Positions 27,601-35,448 of a stretch of DNA of 55,272 bases are shown one piece after another. Below the pieces are notes generated by a model. That model was not told the origin of the DNA and searched no databases. It worked only from the letters and a program-made list of their open reading frames with translations. Source of the DNA: Sporocytophaga sp. (GTDB taxonomy: Bacteria > Bacteroidota > Bacteroidia > Cytophagales > Cytophagaceae); NCBI RefSeq assembly GCF_017745095.1, contig NZ_JAGHZZ010000012.1:1-55272 (forward strand), read 5' to 3'. The position numbers and the translations under genes were made by a program. How positions within the stretch are numbered: the first letter of the stretch is position 1; each line of letters starts with the position of its first letter.

Positions 27601-30204
27601 GCTATAAGTAAACTGATAAGGACTCATTTTACCCTTATTGGAGTTGCCATAAGTAAAATAAATCTTCGTTAGTGTTAGTTTGCCACCACGGTTGGCTGTA
27701 GTTTTTCCTTTGGTAACAGATTCATTATTCCCAATATCAGTACACAATGAATAATCATATTCAAAATGAACAACCTTTATCGGAGTTGCATTGGCTCCAT
27801 TTTTTTTCTTGTCTGGTTTTGAATATAATCTTATCTCCTTCAGCCTTTTCATTGACTTGGATTTTCTAAGATTGTCATCAGGAATCAAACCACCTTGCTC
27901 CCCTTGAACACCATTCCCATCAAGCCTGTCCTCAAGTATAAAATCGGCAACATGAGTTCTGGTTTCAATTGAATGAACATACCATAACTCTTTTTCACCA
28001 TAGATATAACTGGCTTTATCATCCGTTTTAGTGGAAGTAATAGGAATACTCTTCATGCCTTCATTATAGCTGGCATAATTTTCCTCAAATGGAACTCTCC
28101 ACTTATAATCAGGAACTACTTTGGAATAGTTAATTTTTGTATATGATCCAAGGTCATCATTACTCGGTCCGTTTCCTGTAAGATCGCTGTAATCAGGAGA
28201 CAATATAGCTGTCAAAAGATATGAATGAGCATAAGGCGGTGTTGTAGTTTTTTCATAAAAATGATCAAGACCGCTTGAATTTGTCTTTGAATTATCAGTA
28301 CCATGCGTATAGAATACAAGACCATTCTGACAATCAACATTTTTATTTTCCACAGAAAAGCTTACTTCCTTTTGAGTGAAGTTATATGCTGGAATACCAT
28401 AAACATATCTTGCACCATCTGGCCTTACTGCCTGCATCTCGCTAATATGATGCCCATTAGTTCCGATCAATCTTGATGTCTTATTTCCGGTTGGAATATC
28501 ATACCCATAAGAGCTATTAATAGTATGCACGTTAAAAGGGTAATTCTCAATTTCTTTTATTAGAGCATAATCTACTGCTTCAGATGCCGTGAGATAAGAT
28601 ATATTCTGATTTCTTGTCTGCCTTTTCTTTCGTTTTAGGTTTGAGGAATTAATCTCTGATTCAGCATAGTCCTTTTTCACAAATTTTGAAGTTGCATAAT
28701 GATCTGCTCCAACATCTCTTAGGCCTATCATTACTGCATCAAAACCGCCCATATTATTAAAAAAATCAGGATCAGATTCAGATGTCTTTTCTCCAGCTTG
28801 CTTAAAAAATGCAGTTTCATAAGAAGGATCTGACATGTCTGAACCCTTGAATTTCAATAGTCCTCTTGCACTGTTTTGTTTAGTCCAGGCACCAGACCAT
28901 GATCCTGATAAGGAACCTGAAAAATCAACACCGGCATGAGCTGCATTTCCCAACCCAATCTCAACTCCGACACTGCCGCCGGTTCCAATATTAAATGAAA
29001 ACGGATCTGTGACAATTCCAACATCATTTCTGTACAAGCGATAGTTTCCACCTATACCTTGTCCGGAAACTCCATATACATCATAGGTATAATTAGTTAA
29101 AGGAAGATTAGGAGTAACACCAGGTCTGTAAGCTGCATCCTTTTCTCTGTTAAAATCATGTAAGCTCTCCTCACCAGCATATTGAGAATAAAGATATCCA
29201 TATGCATTCACCTTTCTTTGATGATCAAGTAAATGCTGACCACTATAATAACCCACCATGTTTATGCTTGGATGAAGACTCCACAATTCCCCCCCCAGTG
29301 TAGCAGAAAAAGTAGTAGAGATATTGAACATGTGCATGTCATAGCGGGGTACATAAGTTGGTGTAGAGAAACTGATGGAACCGCCTCCGTTTTGGCTTTC
29401 AGCCACTCCTAACTCTATTCTGTATGATTTCCCATCTCTTCCAAGAATATTCATGGTATTAGTTTCTGTACGGGATAGGCCAAATGATAGACTCTTCAAG
29501 CCTTCTCTGGAATTAAAATTTAGTCCCAATGAGGCTCCAACACCAATTACAGAACTTTCCTTTTCCTTAACCTGTTTCTGAAAACTTAACGATGGAGAAA
29601 GATCCACTCCACTTTGAGAACTTGCTGTAATTCCAAGCCCAAGACTCATGCTACCTTTGGTTTTGTCACCAGAAGTGAGAGAAGGCCTAGCTGTGATCTC
29701 AAATCCGATTCCCGTATAGTTACTATAGGAAACCCCCAAACCAAAACCAAGTCTAATAAAATCAAGCCCGAGAAGCTGAGCAGAGCCGACAGCGCTCGTT
29801 CCAAAATTCCTTTGATCAAGTATATTGAACTCTTTTTCAACATCATCGCCCTTAAAATCATCAGGCAACCCTCTCATATTCCTGTTAATAACACCTGGAT
29901 TAATGTTCCATCCCAACCCAACCCAACTTGCCTCTTGATCCATGGATACTCCTCCATTATAGGTGATATTAATGGGATATCCACCGACATCAAGCAAGGG
30001 TATATTATAAGTAAAGTCACCTGAAGAAAGATTTACCATTTCCGATGTTCCTACTGGAGAAAAGCTTTGCACCTCAGGCTGGCTTGGTCCGCCAGTTAAG
30101 GCAAAAACTGCAGTCGGCAACAAAGTTTGTGAAAGAATATTGATAGCCAGGAAACAGGCTGTCACTTTCAATAATTTTCTTTTCCTATTATTTATCTTAA
30201 TCAT
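24649..30204 (-). CDS. SpvB/RHS-type N-terminal component, 1851 aa
   Basis: A signal segment (residues 14-35) is followed by the typical opening of Bacteroidota RHS-like proteins: FSPVGTSEMVNLSSGDFTYN, IPLLDVGGYPINITYNGGVS, WVGLGWNINPGVINRN. This parallels the SpvB/TcdB-type start (YSIPIxxPPG...LGxGWSLSG). The middle alternates beta-rich stretches with phrases such as LKGYDRWGNYKFN, LPSGGVIKVELESDDYAYVQ and YRRVEVKNI. The end (YSSALYGYNNQLPIGVANN, DGFEDFDF, SHSGRRSIMV) matches a segment that in other species runs on in the same protein. Here it stops, and later segments occur in downstream genes. Proposed role: outer shell or base of the assembly. Confidence 0.85.
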   Translation of the reverse strand: MIKINNRKRKLLKVTACFLAINILSQTLLPTAVFALTGGPSQPEVQSFSPVGTSEMVNLSSGDFTYNIPLLDVGGYPINITYNGGVSMDQEASWVGLGWNINPGVINRNMRGLPDDFKGDDVEKEFNILDQRNFGTSAVGSAQLLGLDFIRLGFGLGVSYSNYTGIGFEITARPSLTSGDKTKGSMSLGLGITASSQSGVDLSPSLSFQKQVKEKESSVIGVGASLGLNFNSREGLKSLSFGLSRTETNTMNILGRDGKSYRIELGVAESQNGGGSISFSTPTYVPRYDMHMFNISTTFSATLGGELWSLHPSINMVGYYSGQHLLDHQRKVNAYGYLYSQYAGEESLHDFNREKDAAYRPGVTPNLPLTNYTYDVYGVSGQGIGGNYRLYRNDVGIVTDPFSFNIGTGGSVGVEIGLGNAAHAGVDFSGSLSGSWSGAWTKQNSARGLLKFKGSDMSDPSYETAFFKQAGEKTSESDPDFFNNMGGFDAVMIGLRDVGADHYATSKFVKKDYAESEINSSNLKRKKRQTRNQNISYLTASEAVDYALIKEIENYPFNVHTINSSYGYDIPTGNKTSRLIGTNGHHISEMQAVRPDGARYVYGIPAYNFTQKEVSFSVENKNVDCQNGLVFYTHGTDNSKTNSSGLDHFYEKTTTPPYAHSYLLTAILSPDYSDLTGNGPSNDDLGSYTKINYSKVVPDYKWRVPFEENYASYNEGMKSIPITSTKTDDKASYIYGEKELWYVHSIETRTHVADFILEDRLDGNGVQGEQGGLIPDDNLRKSKSMKRLKEIRLYSKPDKKKNGANATPIKVVHFEYDYSLCTDIGNNESVTKGKTTANRGGKLTLTKIYFTYGNSNKGKMSPYQFTYSSSNPNYNLKGYDRWGNYKFNPANENCTDPRSVFSTAEFPYVEQDSVLAAENVSAWSLSQIKLPSGGVIKVELESDDYAYVQDKAAMQMFKITGTDSGIKPGTGANPINDNPLMTNHPSDVSNSIVYFKLHKDIVTGSQAEADNIVKEDYIRGMDQIYFKFLINLNKKDAAEAFEYVPGYAKIDNNQYGAIKSSSDGNYTHGWVRLKESGVRTHGGGDDVNPISKAAWQFTRLYTPRIAYGQKEQAELPNLTDMLNAMMGAIDAMAELFKGFNRKMRNDDHGKKFIKDKSFIRLYNPNGKKYGGGARVKSIRLSDEWKVMAGTAGQTSEYGQEYKYTMTEDRNGKKRTISSGVAGYEPVLGGDENPFRQPIFTQQEKFLIPSTDYYTEKPMGESFFPSPNVIYRRVEVKNIKDKSTRIGSGSVVHEFYTAFDYPTITKETPMVPKRSKPNAVFRLLKIQNNDKMTTSQGYVVELNDMHGQQKAQWVYQEGNSIPISGVEYFYKEKVTTEIVVLGNKTTTITKRVLDNEVDVISKGAGNLVQKKQLGVEFDIIADMRESNSTTASGGVSGNLDAFLAAILPFALPMALPALSKEQTRYRSAVVTKIINRSGLIDRVVAHDLGASVTTENRLYDNETGEVLLTKTTNQFNDPVYNFTYPAHWAYDRMGPAYKNSGIVLSGTIDLNALPSGTASYFVPGDVLALRSASGNKTGWVSSVGSSSIQVWDKNGAFLSSGPYNSVKVLKSGRKNQQATPIGNVTTLNDPVTDMNGDGKFELNFSQVVSASAIEFWESWKVFCNCGNNTPELDNPLNTYNPYVAGKQGNWRAKRSYLYLTERTQNTLNNNTSIRSDGLFKSFNPFWVPPSIAGNWTMDTTNWTFTSEVTLFSPYGFELENKDALGRYSSALYGYNNQLPIGVANNSRFRETGYDGFEDFDFNDCVNDHWSFKVYRDQNSNGTQTELESHSGRRSIMVNENKQVKVKKSVVQH

Positions 30205-30209
30205 AAAGC

Positions 30210-30911
30210 TTAAAAAATTAGATCTGGAATCTTCTCCACATTCTCTGATTTTATTTTAAGTTTAATAATTCCATTGCCAAATGCCCGGTCATGGAATGTC
30301 AATATTTTATCAGAAGATTGATTTTTCTTTGAAGGCATATCAAAGCCCATAAGTAAACTTACAAATGGTCCTATATTATAAGTCCTTTCAAAATGATAAA
30401 GCTTACAATAAAGGGTATCTGTTCCCTGAATAAGTTTTATATCATTCTGGGCATCAAAAGCAAAATAACTTACTCTATGCTGATATTCCTCTGAACCAGT
30501 AACGTCATACCTTAAAAGATCCTCCTGACTCGATCTATTTGACAAGGTTAAAGTGAAGTACTGCATTCCTTCATATTCCTTTTTTGTTTCAGAAAAAATC
30601 TTTTTGTTAAGACCATCTGGTCCCAAAGTCTTTAAAGTTACATAGTCTATCGGTTTATACTGAACATAATAATTCAAGTCATCAAAATCCCTAGAATCGA
30701 TAAGACCATTGTTTTTATCTTCTATCCATTGTATATATTCTCCAGCCTTTAAGGTCTTATTTGAACCTGTTAGGGAAGAAATTAAAGATGGAAACAACCC
30801 AGCATTCATTGATTCGGGCTTAAGCGTTTTCTCTTGATTTGAACCGCTGCAACCAAAAATTAGAACCGCAAAAAATGCAGAAAAATAAAACTTATTTAAT
30901 GTCGCCTTCAT
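30210..30911 (-). CDS. Putative lipoprotein of the RHS operon
   Basis: The product is 233 aa with a lipobox (AVLIFGCSG, Cys21), so it should be acylated and membrane-anchored. The mature part contains AGEYIQWIEDKNNGLID and DLNYYVQYKPIDYVTL and is mixed alpha/beta. It overlaps the upstream Skp-like gene by 20 nt and lies 5 nt before the 1851-aa gene, which points to translational coupling. I do not know the family. An anchoring or assembly role for the large exported proteins is inference from the lipobox and position. Confidence 0.7.
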   Translation of the reverse strand: MKATLNKFYFSAFFAVLIFGCSGSNQEKTLKPESMNAGLFPSLISSLTGSNKTLKAGEYIQWIEDKNNGLIDSRDFDDLNYYVQYKPIDYVTLKTLGPDGLNKKIFSETKKEYEGMQYFTLTLSNRSSQEDLLRYDVTGSEEYQHRVSYFAFDAQNDIKLIQGTDTLYCKLYHFERTYNIGPFVSLLMGFDMPSKKNQSSDKILTFHDRAFGNGIIKLKIKSENVEKIPDLIF

Positions 30912-31419
30912 AGCGTTTATTACAATACTCCAATACTTTTTCTGTTAAATCATCATTCTCATCAGCATACATAATTTCTCCTGCTCCATTAGCTCCAAGA
31001 ACAAAATCGTAACCCTCCTGTTTACCAAACTCCTTTATGAAACTATTGAGCTGTTTCCAAACTTGTTGAGTATATTGGTCTGCAGCTCTCTGATAATTTT
31101 CATTATACTGCTTTTCTCTTATGTAATATTGCTGATGGGCAACCTTGAATTCACTAATATCTTTCTCTGACTTTTTTGAGGAGCTATTCAATTCATTATA
31201 AGATATCTCTAACTCAGCTTTTAAACTATCAAGGTCTCTCTGTTTTGCAAGCTCTAATTTCTTTAAATCTGTCTCTAATTCCTTTTTCAGTTTAAACTCA
31301 GTAAAAACTTTACTGCTATTGATATAGCCTATTTTAGGTATCAAAAAATAGACACAAACCCCTCCAATAAGAAAGAGAACTATAAAGAGTGCAGAGAAAA
31401 CTTTAAAATTATTATTCAT
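30892..31419 (-). CDS. Skp/OmpH-family periplasmic chaperone, membrane-anchored
   Basis: The product is 175 aa. An N-terminal hydrophobic segment (VFSALFIVLFLIGGVCVYFL) is followed by IGYINSSKVFTEF, a long charged coiled coil (residues about 40-115) and the family's C-terminal strand motif YDFVLGANGAGEIMYAD. This is the OmpH/Skp pattern: coiled-coil arms that hold unfolded outer-membrane or secreted proteins in the periplasm. The hydrophobic segment lacks a clear cleavage site, so the protein may stay anchored in the inner membrane. It overlaps the genes on both sides (8 nt and 20 nt). A chaperone dedicated to the giant proteins downstream is a reasonable inference. Confidence 0.8.
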   Translation of the reverse strand: MNNNFKVFSALFIVLFLIGGVCVYFLIPKIGYINSSKVFTEFKLKKELETDLKKLELAKQRDLDSLKAELEISYNELNSSSKKSEKDISEFKVAHQQYYIREKQYNENYQRAADQYTQQVWKQLNSFIKEFGKQEGYDFVLGANGAGEIMYADENDDLTEKVLEYCNKRYEGDIK

Positions 31420-33151
31420 TTATTTTAAATCTTAAATACCATTTTTCATTTTTGGAATTCTCAACTTCAAGCCAGTAAAAATCACCTGCTATAAGTGATG
31501 TAACATCCACATTGTATCTGTTATCTCCATAACTTACAGTTTGATTTTGTAGGGTTTTAAGGCTTCTGCTTTTGTCAAAAACTCTATAAGTCAAAGAGGC
31601 ACCAGTAGGAACAGAGTATTCTTCTTCAAACCTAAATTTCAATTGTTTATTCTCTGTAAGATAATATCCTCCGTCAGGCTTCGATTTTAAGACAGCATAA
31701 GAATATAAAGGAACCTGAACATATCCATTGGCAATTAAAAATTCTGGCGAAGTAAAGTCATTGACGCTTGCAGCCTTTAAACTGATTAATGGGCTTGCAA
31801 CAGGACCAGCTAGCACGCTTGTAACAGCCTCCCACTTATTTGTAGTAGTCTTATACTGGCCTATTGTATTAAAAGAACCATCCAGACTCTGATCATAAAA
31901 GATTGTAACATCAGCTGCCGGACCGCTTGTCCTTTCTATTTTATGATAAAACTTTTCATTTAAAGGATATGGTGGAGGAGTTGAAGGACGAGGAATTAAG
32001 GAAGTCCCAAGATCATAAACCGAATGAGCAGTTACTGTATTATAAACAGCTTTCACACTGTATACTCCTGCTGTTGCTTGTTTGGGCTGAATAATAATTG
32101 GCCTGTAAATCCATGTTCCAGAACTATTTTTTGCACCAACCGGAAAAAGATAATCTGAAGTAGAATTGGAATTTCTTACAAAGGTTCCATTCCATTCAAA
32201 ATTAGCAACAAACCCCGTGGTTCTTGTAATAGCAGATGGTGAGGAATTACTTATAGTAATAATGCCCCCATCCATATAAAGTGTAGAAGCCCCAAGATCG
32301 AGAAGATTAGTAATTGTTACATTATTCAGAAATGTTTTAATGTAATTTCCTACACATTCTATGTTATAAAAATTTTGTACAGTCTGTCCATTCACTTGCT
32401 GGGTAGTCCCATTAAGATTAAGGATGGTCTCACTGCCTGTAACATTAAAGTCTGAACCCGCAGGATGATCGCTCTGCCAGTTACCTTTTAAATATATCTT
32501 GCTTGCATTCTTTGAGTAAAACTTGCCTGCAGGTTTGATGTTGAGGTTTCCATTCACCTTTAAAGAAGAACCACCGAGAAGATTGGTTGTCCCGCTATTA
32601 AATGTAAAATTACTTCTAGCCTCAAGTGTTGCCTGCTGCATATTAACAATAGAAGATCCATCTATTGTTACATTAGTAAATGTTAAATAGGCTCCTGTAT
32701 TGGCGTTAAAAGTTACTAAATTAAAATTAAGGTCGCCTGTTGCAGTAACAGAAGAGTTATTCCCAATATTGATAATACTATTAGCTGCAGCATTGAGGGT
32801 ATTATTCAGGACCACAACGCAATTATTTTTAATATCCAAAGTTCCCGAATATTGATTCATATTGATATTATTTACCGTCAATTGGCCCCCGTCCTGAACA
32901 AGGACTGTTCCACCACTTGGTCCATAAGTAATATCAAGATTTACAATAAGCTTACTGGTTGAAGGAACAGTAAGAATACCTCCTTGCATATACACACTAT
33001 TGATTGTTTGAGTCGTAGATGCAGGAACGGTATAATTTGATGTTGTTACAGTTATATCTTGTGCGAGGCAAGGTATGGCAAGTAGTAAACTAGCAAAAAG
33101 ACAAAAAAAAATGTATCCTTTTTTACAATATGATTTTACAAATATTAACAT
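31412..33151 (-). CDS. Secreted beta-helix-like protein, first gene of the operon
   Basis: The product is 579 aa; the signal peptide is cut near residue 31 (LLLAIPCLAQ-D). Residues about 36-280 repeat short strands with Asn ladders (QDGGQLTVNNINMN, IINIGNNSSVTATGDLNFN), typical of a right-handed beta-helix or adhesin stalk. Residues about 320-490 are beta-rich. The last 90 residues (LTYRVFDKSRS, YGDNRYNVDVTSLIAGDFYW, KWYLRFKINE) resemble a degenerate T9SS sorting domain. It overlaps the Skp-like gene by 8 nt. ATG 33151 is the first start after the candidate promoter. It is likely secreted or surface-bound. Confidence 0.75.
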   Translation of the reverse strand: MLIFVKSYCKKGYIFFCLFASLLLAIPCLAQDITVTTSNYTVPASTTQTINSVYMQGGILTVPSTSKLIVNLDITYGPSGGTVLVQDGGQLTVNNINMNQYSGTLDIKNNCVVVLNNTLNAAANSIINIGNNSSVTATGDLNFNLVTFNANTGAYLTFTNVTIDGSSIVNMQQATLEARSNFTFNSGTTNLLGGSSLKVNGNLNIKPAGKFYSKNASKIYLKGNWQSDHPAGSDFNVTGSETILNLNGTTQQVNGQTVQNFYNIECVGNYIKTFLNNVTITNLLDLGASTLYMDGGIITISNSSPSAITRTTGFVANFEWNGTFVRNSNSTSDYLFPVGAKNSSGTWIYRPIIIQPKQATAGVYSVKAVYNTVTAHSVYDLGTSLIPRPSTPPPYPLNEKFYHKIERTSGPAADVTIFYDQSLDGSFNTIGQYKTTTNKWEAVTSVLAGPVASPLISLKAASVNDFTSPEFLIANGYVQVPLYSYAVLKSKPDGGYYLTENKQLKFRFEEEYSVPTGASLTYRVFDKSRSLKTLQNQTVSYGDNRYNVDVTSLIAGDFYWLEVENSKNEKWYLRFKINE

Positions 33152-33219
33152 AAAACAAAAATATCTGGCTCTTGAAATCTATTACAAAACTAATAATTAA
33201 TTCCATGCAGATAAAACCA

Positions 33220-33248
33220 CAAATGTAATAACAATGTAATATAACAAA
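33220..33248 (-). promoter_or_regulatory. Candidate Bacteroidota promoter for the RHS operon
   Basis: On the minus strand TACATTTG (33227-33220) fits the Bacteroidota -7 consensus TAnnTTTG. TTTG at 33248-33245 fits the -33 element, with 17 nt between them. The start codon lies about 70 nt downstream. A second -7-like box, TAGTTTTG, occurs at 33192-33185. In DNA this AT-rich such matches can arise by chance. Confidence 0.4.
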
Positions 33249-33574
33249 ACAAAAAATAAGCAAAATTTCATTCATCCAATATTTTACTCAATTAAAGCTT
33301 CATAATTTACATTCTATCACAACATACAGATAAGTTTAAAATGTTATCCACAAACCACAAAGTGTAATAAAATATGATTTTTTAAATAAAAGCATTAATA
33401 GAAGCTTTGCAAACTTTACTTTACAATAAACTTTATAACAAAAGAAATATTTTTTAAAAAACTATTATGATATTTAATAACCCTGGGGATACTATATTTA
33501 TTACTGAGAAGGTAAATAACTTAAAAAGGTATTCTATAAATGCAATCAAATTTGGAAAGTAAGAATACTATTAA

Positions 33575-33607
33575 ATAAAAAAAGGTCAGCCTAATATAAG
33601 CTGGCCT
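33575..33607 (-). terminator. Rho-independent terminator of the MgtC-like gene
   Basis: The hairpin has arms 33583-33590 and 33600-33607 (AGGCCAGC / GCTGACCT on the minus strand, one G-T pair, 9-nt loop). It is followed on the minus strand by a run of seven T. It lies about 50 nt after the MgtC-like stop codon and separates that gene from the large operon. Confidence 0.75.
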
Positions 33608-33659
33608 CTTTATTTAATAACAAGATTTTAGACGAATAATTGATACAGTTCTATCATAT

Positions 33660-34196
33660 CTATATAGCTTCATCATCTGCATCACTGAATTTACCTTTCG
33701 GCTTAGCTTCTTTAAACAATCCACCTTCCGGATCTAACAAACCCTTCTTAGAAATAGGTGTAAGTAAAAATAAAGTAAGAAAATTTACGATACACAGAAC
33801 AAGTGATATCTCCGGCCTTCCGAATCCGACACACATTCCAATGGCAGCAACATTCCAGATACTGGCAGCAGTAACTATCCCTTGAACATCCCCCTTTTCT
33901 TTTATAATCATCCCTCCTCCAATAAATCCCAATCCGCTTAGCATACCCTGCATGGTACTTCCAAGGATAGATGGATCTCCATTACTTAAACTCACCCCTT
34001 TAGCTAAAATAACAAATCCGCAACTTGCCATTGATACAATTGGAAATGTGCGAAGTCCGGTGCTATTAATCCCTTTTCCTCTTTCCCAACCAATCGGTAT
34101 TCCTAAAACTATAGCAATTACAATCAGTATTGTAGAGTGACCAAAAGTTTTGATACTGAAATCAATATATTCTATAGGTCCTTCAATGAATTTCAT
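33660..34196 (-). CDS. MgtC/SapB-family membrane protein
   Basis: The product is 178 aa with about four membrane segments. The family signature is present: VLGIPIGWERGKGINSTGLRTFPIVSMAS, then GLGFIGGGMIIKEKGDVQGIVTAASIWNVAAIGMCVGFG. MgtC-type proteins sit in the inner membrane and affect magnesium stress, acid tolerance or ATP synthase activity; the small homologues in environmental bacteria are mostly uncharacterised. The C-terminal tail (residues about 150-178) is charged and cytosolic. It is a single-gene unit ended by the hairpin at 33.6 kb. Confidence 0.85.
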   Translation of the reverse strand: MKFIEGPIEYIDFSIKTFGHSTILIVIAIVLGIPIGWERGKGINSTGLRTFPIVSMASCGFVILAKGVSLSNGDPSILGSTMQGMLSGLGFIGGGMIIKEKGDVQGIVTAASIWNVAAIGMCVGFGRPEISLVLCIVNFLTLFLLTPISKKGLLDPEGGLFKEAKPKGKFSDADDEAI

Positions 34197-35448
34197 AGCT
34201 ATTTTATTTTATCATGACTGACTCAATTTAGACTAGCTTAAATAGATAATCAATTCGATAAGTCTTCTTTTAATTTATAGTATTACCAATACTTATATTT
34301 ATAACAAAAGTTCATTTAGTGAGAACCTATGATTTGTTGATTTAGAATAAAACTGAGCTATGAGAAAATGATACTATGTAGATTATTTTTTTTAGACTTT
34401 TCTTATAATCAAACAAATGCTTATACGTTTCCGGCAATTTCAATTACTCATAAATAGAGTTGTAATGCAAATATATTTTACCAATACAGAAACCATAGTG
34501 GTTTTCAATTAAATACTGAAAACATTGTTTCACTAATGTTTCTACCTTCTTATGTATATCCATTTTTCTAAAGAAGAGTTAATCATTTTTCCCAAAAAAT
34601 AATTTCATACCCTGAACAGGTTACAAAGGCGTCACCAAAATAGACTGTAGCTAAATTACCTGTTGCACATTCTTAAATATGTTTTTTGGAGTTCAGGCTT
34701 TCCAACACTTGGTATAAGAAAGTTGTTCGTTTTCGAAGTTTAAAATTGTTAAAAAAATATTATTTCACCTATACTGATTCTGGGTACCTCAGGCTTGGAG
34801 CAAAATAATATAAAGGACCTAACTCCTCCCCTAAATAGCTGATCCATTTCGGAGCAGAGAGTCTGATATATCAAATACAGACTGCCTGGCCATAAAGTCA
34901 CCTATAAACTCCACATGCATATTTGCTGAAGTTCTCTCCTCAATATAGCAGAAAGTATGAATGGTTTGATTTTATCACTAACATCCACCAAGACCAATAA
35001 GCCTCCGTCTGCGCTAACCAGTAATAGATTCTGGTGTGTAAATGACTTATAACCTCCTTCCGACATATAGGGCTTTAGAAATACAAACATTAGATTATTC
35101 AATGCCTATATTTCCTGATAGCCATTGTTTCACGCTTATAAATATTCGTTTTTTATGAAGCAGGTTCATACTTTGGTTTTACTTTTTTTATAGTATAAAT
35201 ATCTCTTTTCTCAATTGAATGTAAAGTCACCGAATAAGTGATAATTCCTTCTTCTGGTGGTATATACAAAACAATATTTGAATATGCACAAGAAAATACT
35301 TCAGGCTTACCTAGTAGTCGTAATGTCTGAATGATGCCTAATGCTTATTTTTTCAGTAAGTTTCCCTAGGATTAAAACATAAGTATTACCATCATTTTAT
35401 ATGGCATAGCAGACCTTTCTTCAAGAATTAAGAAGCATTTAGGAGCAT
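34197..35448. other. Long, mostly non-coding region
   Basis: This 1.25-kb gap lies between the MgtC-like and SUKH-like genes. Positions 34197-34830 show no frame, hairpin or repeat that I can support. Positions 34831-35395 hold short frames on the minus strand that look like remains of one gene (separate entry). Confidence 0.6.
34831..35395 (-). pseudogene. Possible decayed gene with several frameshifts
   Basis: Successive minus-strand frames read like protein but change frame: VLILGKLTEKISI near 35370, then PEVFSCAYSNIVLYIPPEEG to KPKYEPAS-stop near 35157, then a 66-codon frame 35102-34902 starting at TTG (KSFTHQNLLLVSADGGLLVL), then HVEFIGDFMARQSVFDISDS to a stop at 34831. The pieces follow each other with little loss, as expected for a gene broken by small insertions or deletions. 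I do not recognise the parent family. Random frames in AT-rich DNA remain possible. Confidence 0.3.

Larger units (their letters stand above)
1..33151 (-). other. Ten-gene operon for a split RHS-type surface assembly
   Basis: Ten genes in one direction have spacings, in transcription order, of 8-nt overlap, 20-nt overlap, then gaps of 5, 7, 7, 12, 2, 6 and 37 nt. There is no internal terminator and no room for a strong internal promoter. A hairpin terminator and a promoter-like sequence lie upstream of the first gene. Almost every product has a signal peptide or lipobox, so the whole operon works in the envelope or outside the cell. That these genes form one transcript and one complex is inference from spacing and from shared RHS-type hallmarks. 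The operon continues past the left edge. Confidence 0.75.
33152..33659. other. Intergenic region upstream of the RHS operon
   Basis: About 500 nt, very AT-rich, with no credible reading frame. It holds the MgtC terminator near 33.6 kb and the promoter-like boxes near 33.2 kb. The stretch 33260-33560 has no feature I can name, though its length leaves room for regulator binding. Confidence 0.6.

Noticed and set aside
34902-35102. A separate 66-codon gene or a transposase fragment
   Set aside because: It begins at TTG without a ribosome site, shows no transposase motifs, and its neighbours in other frames suggest a broken gene instead.
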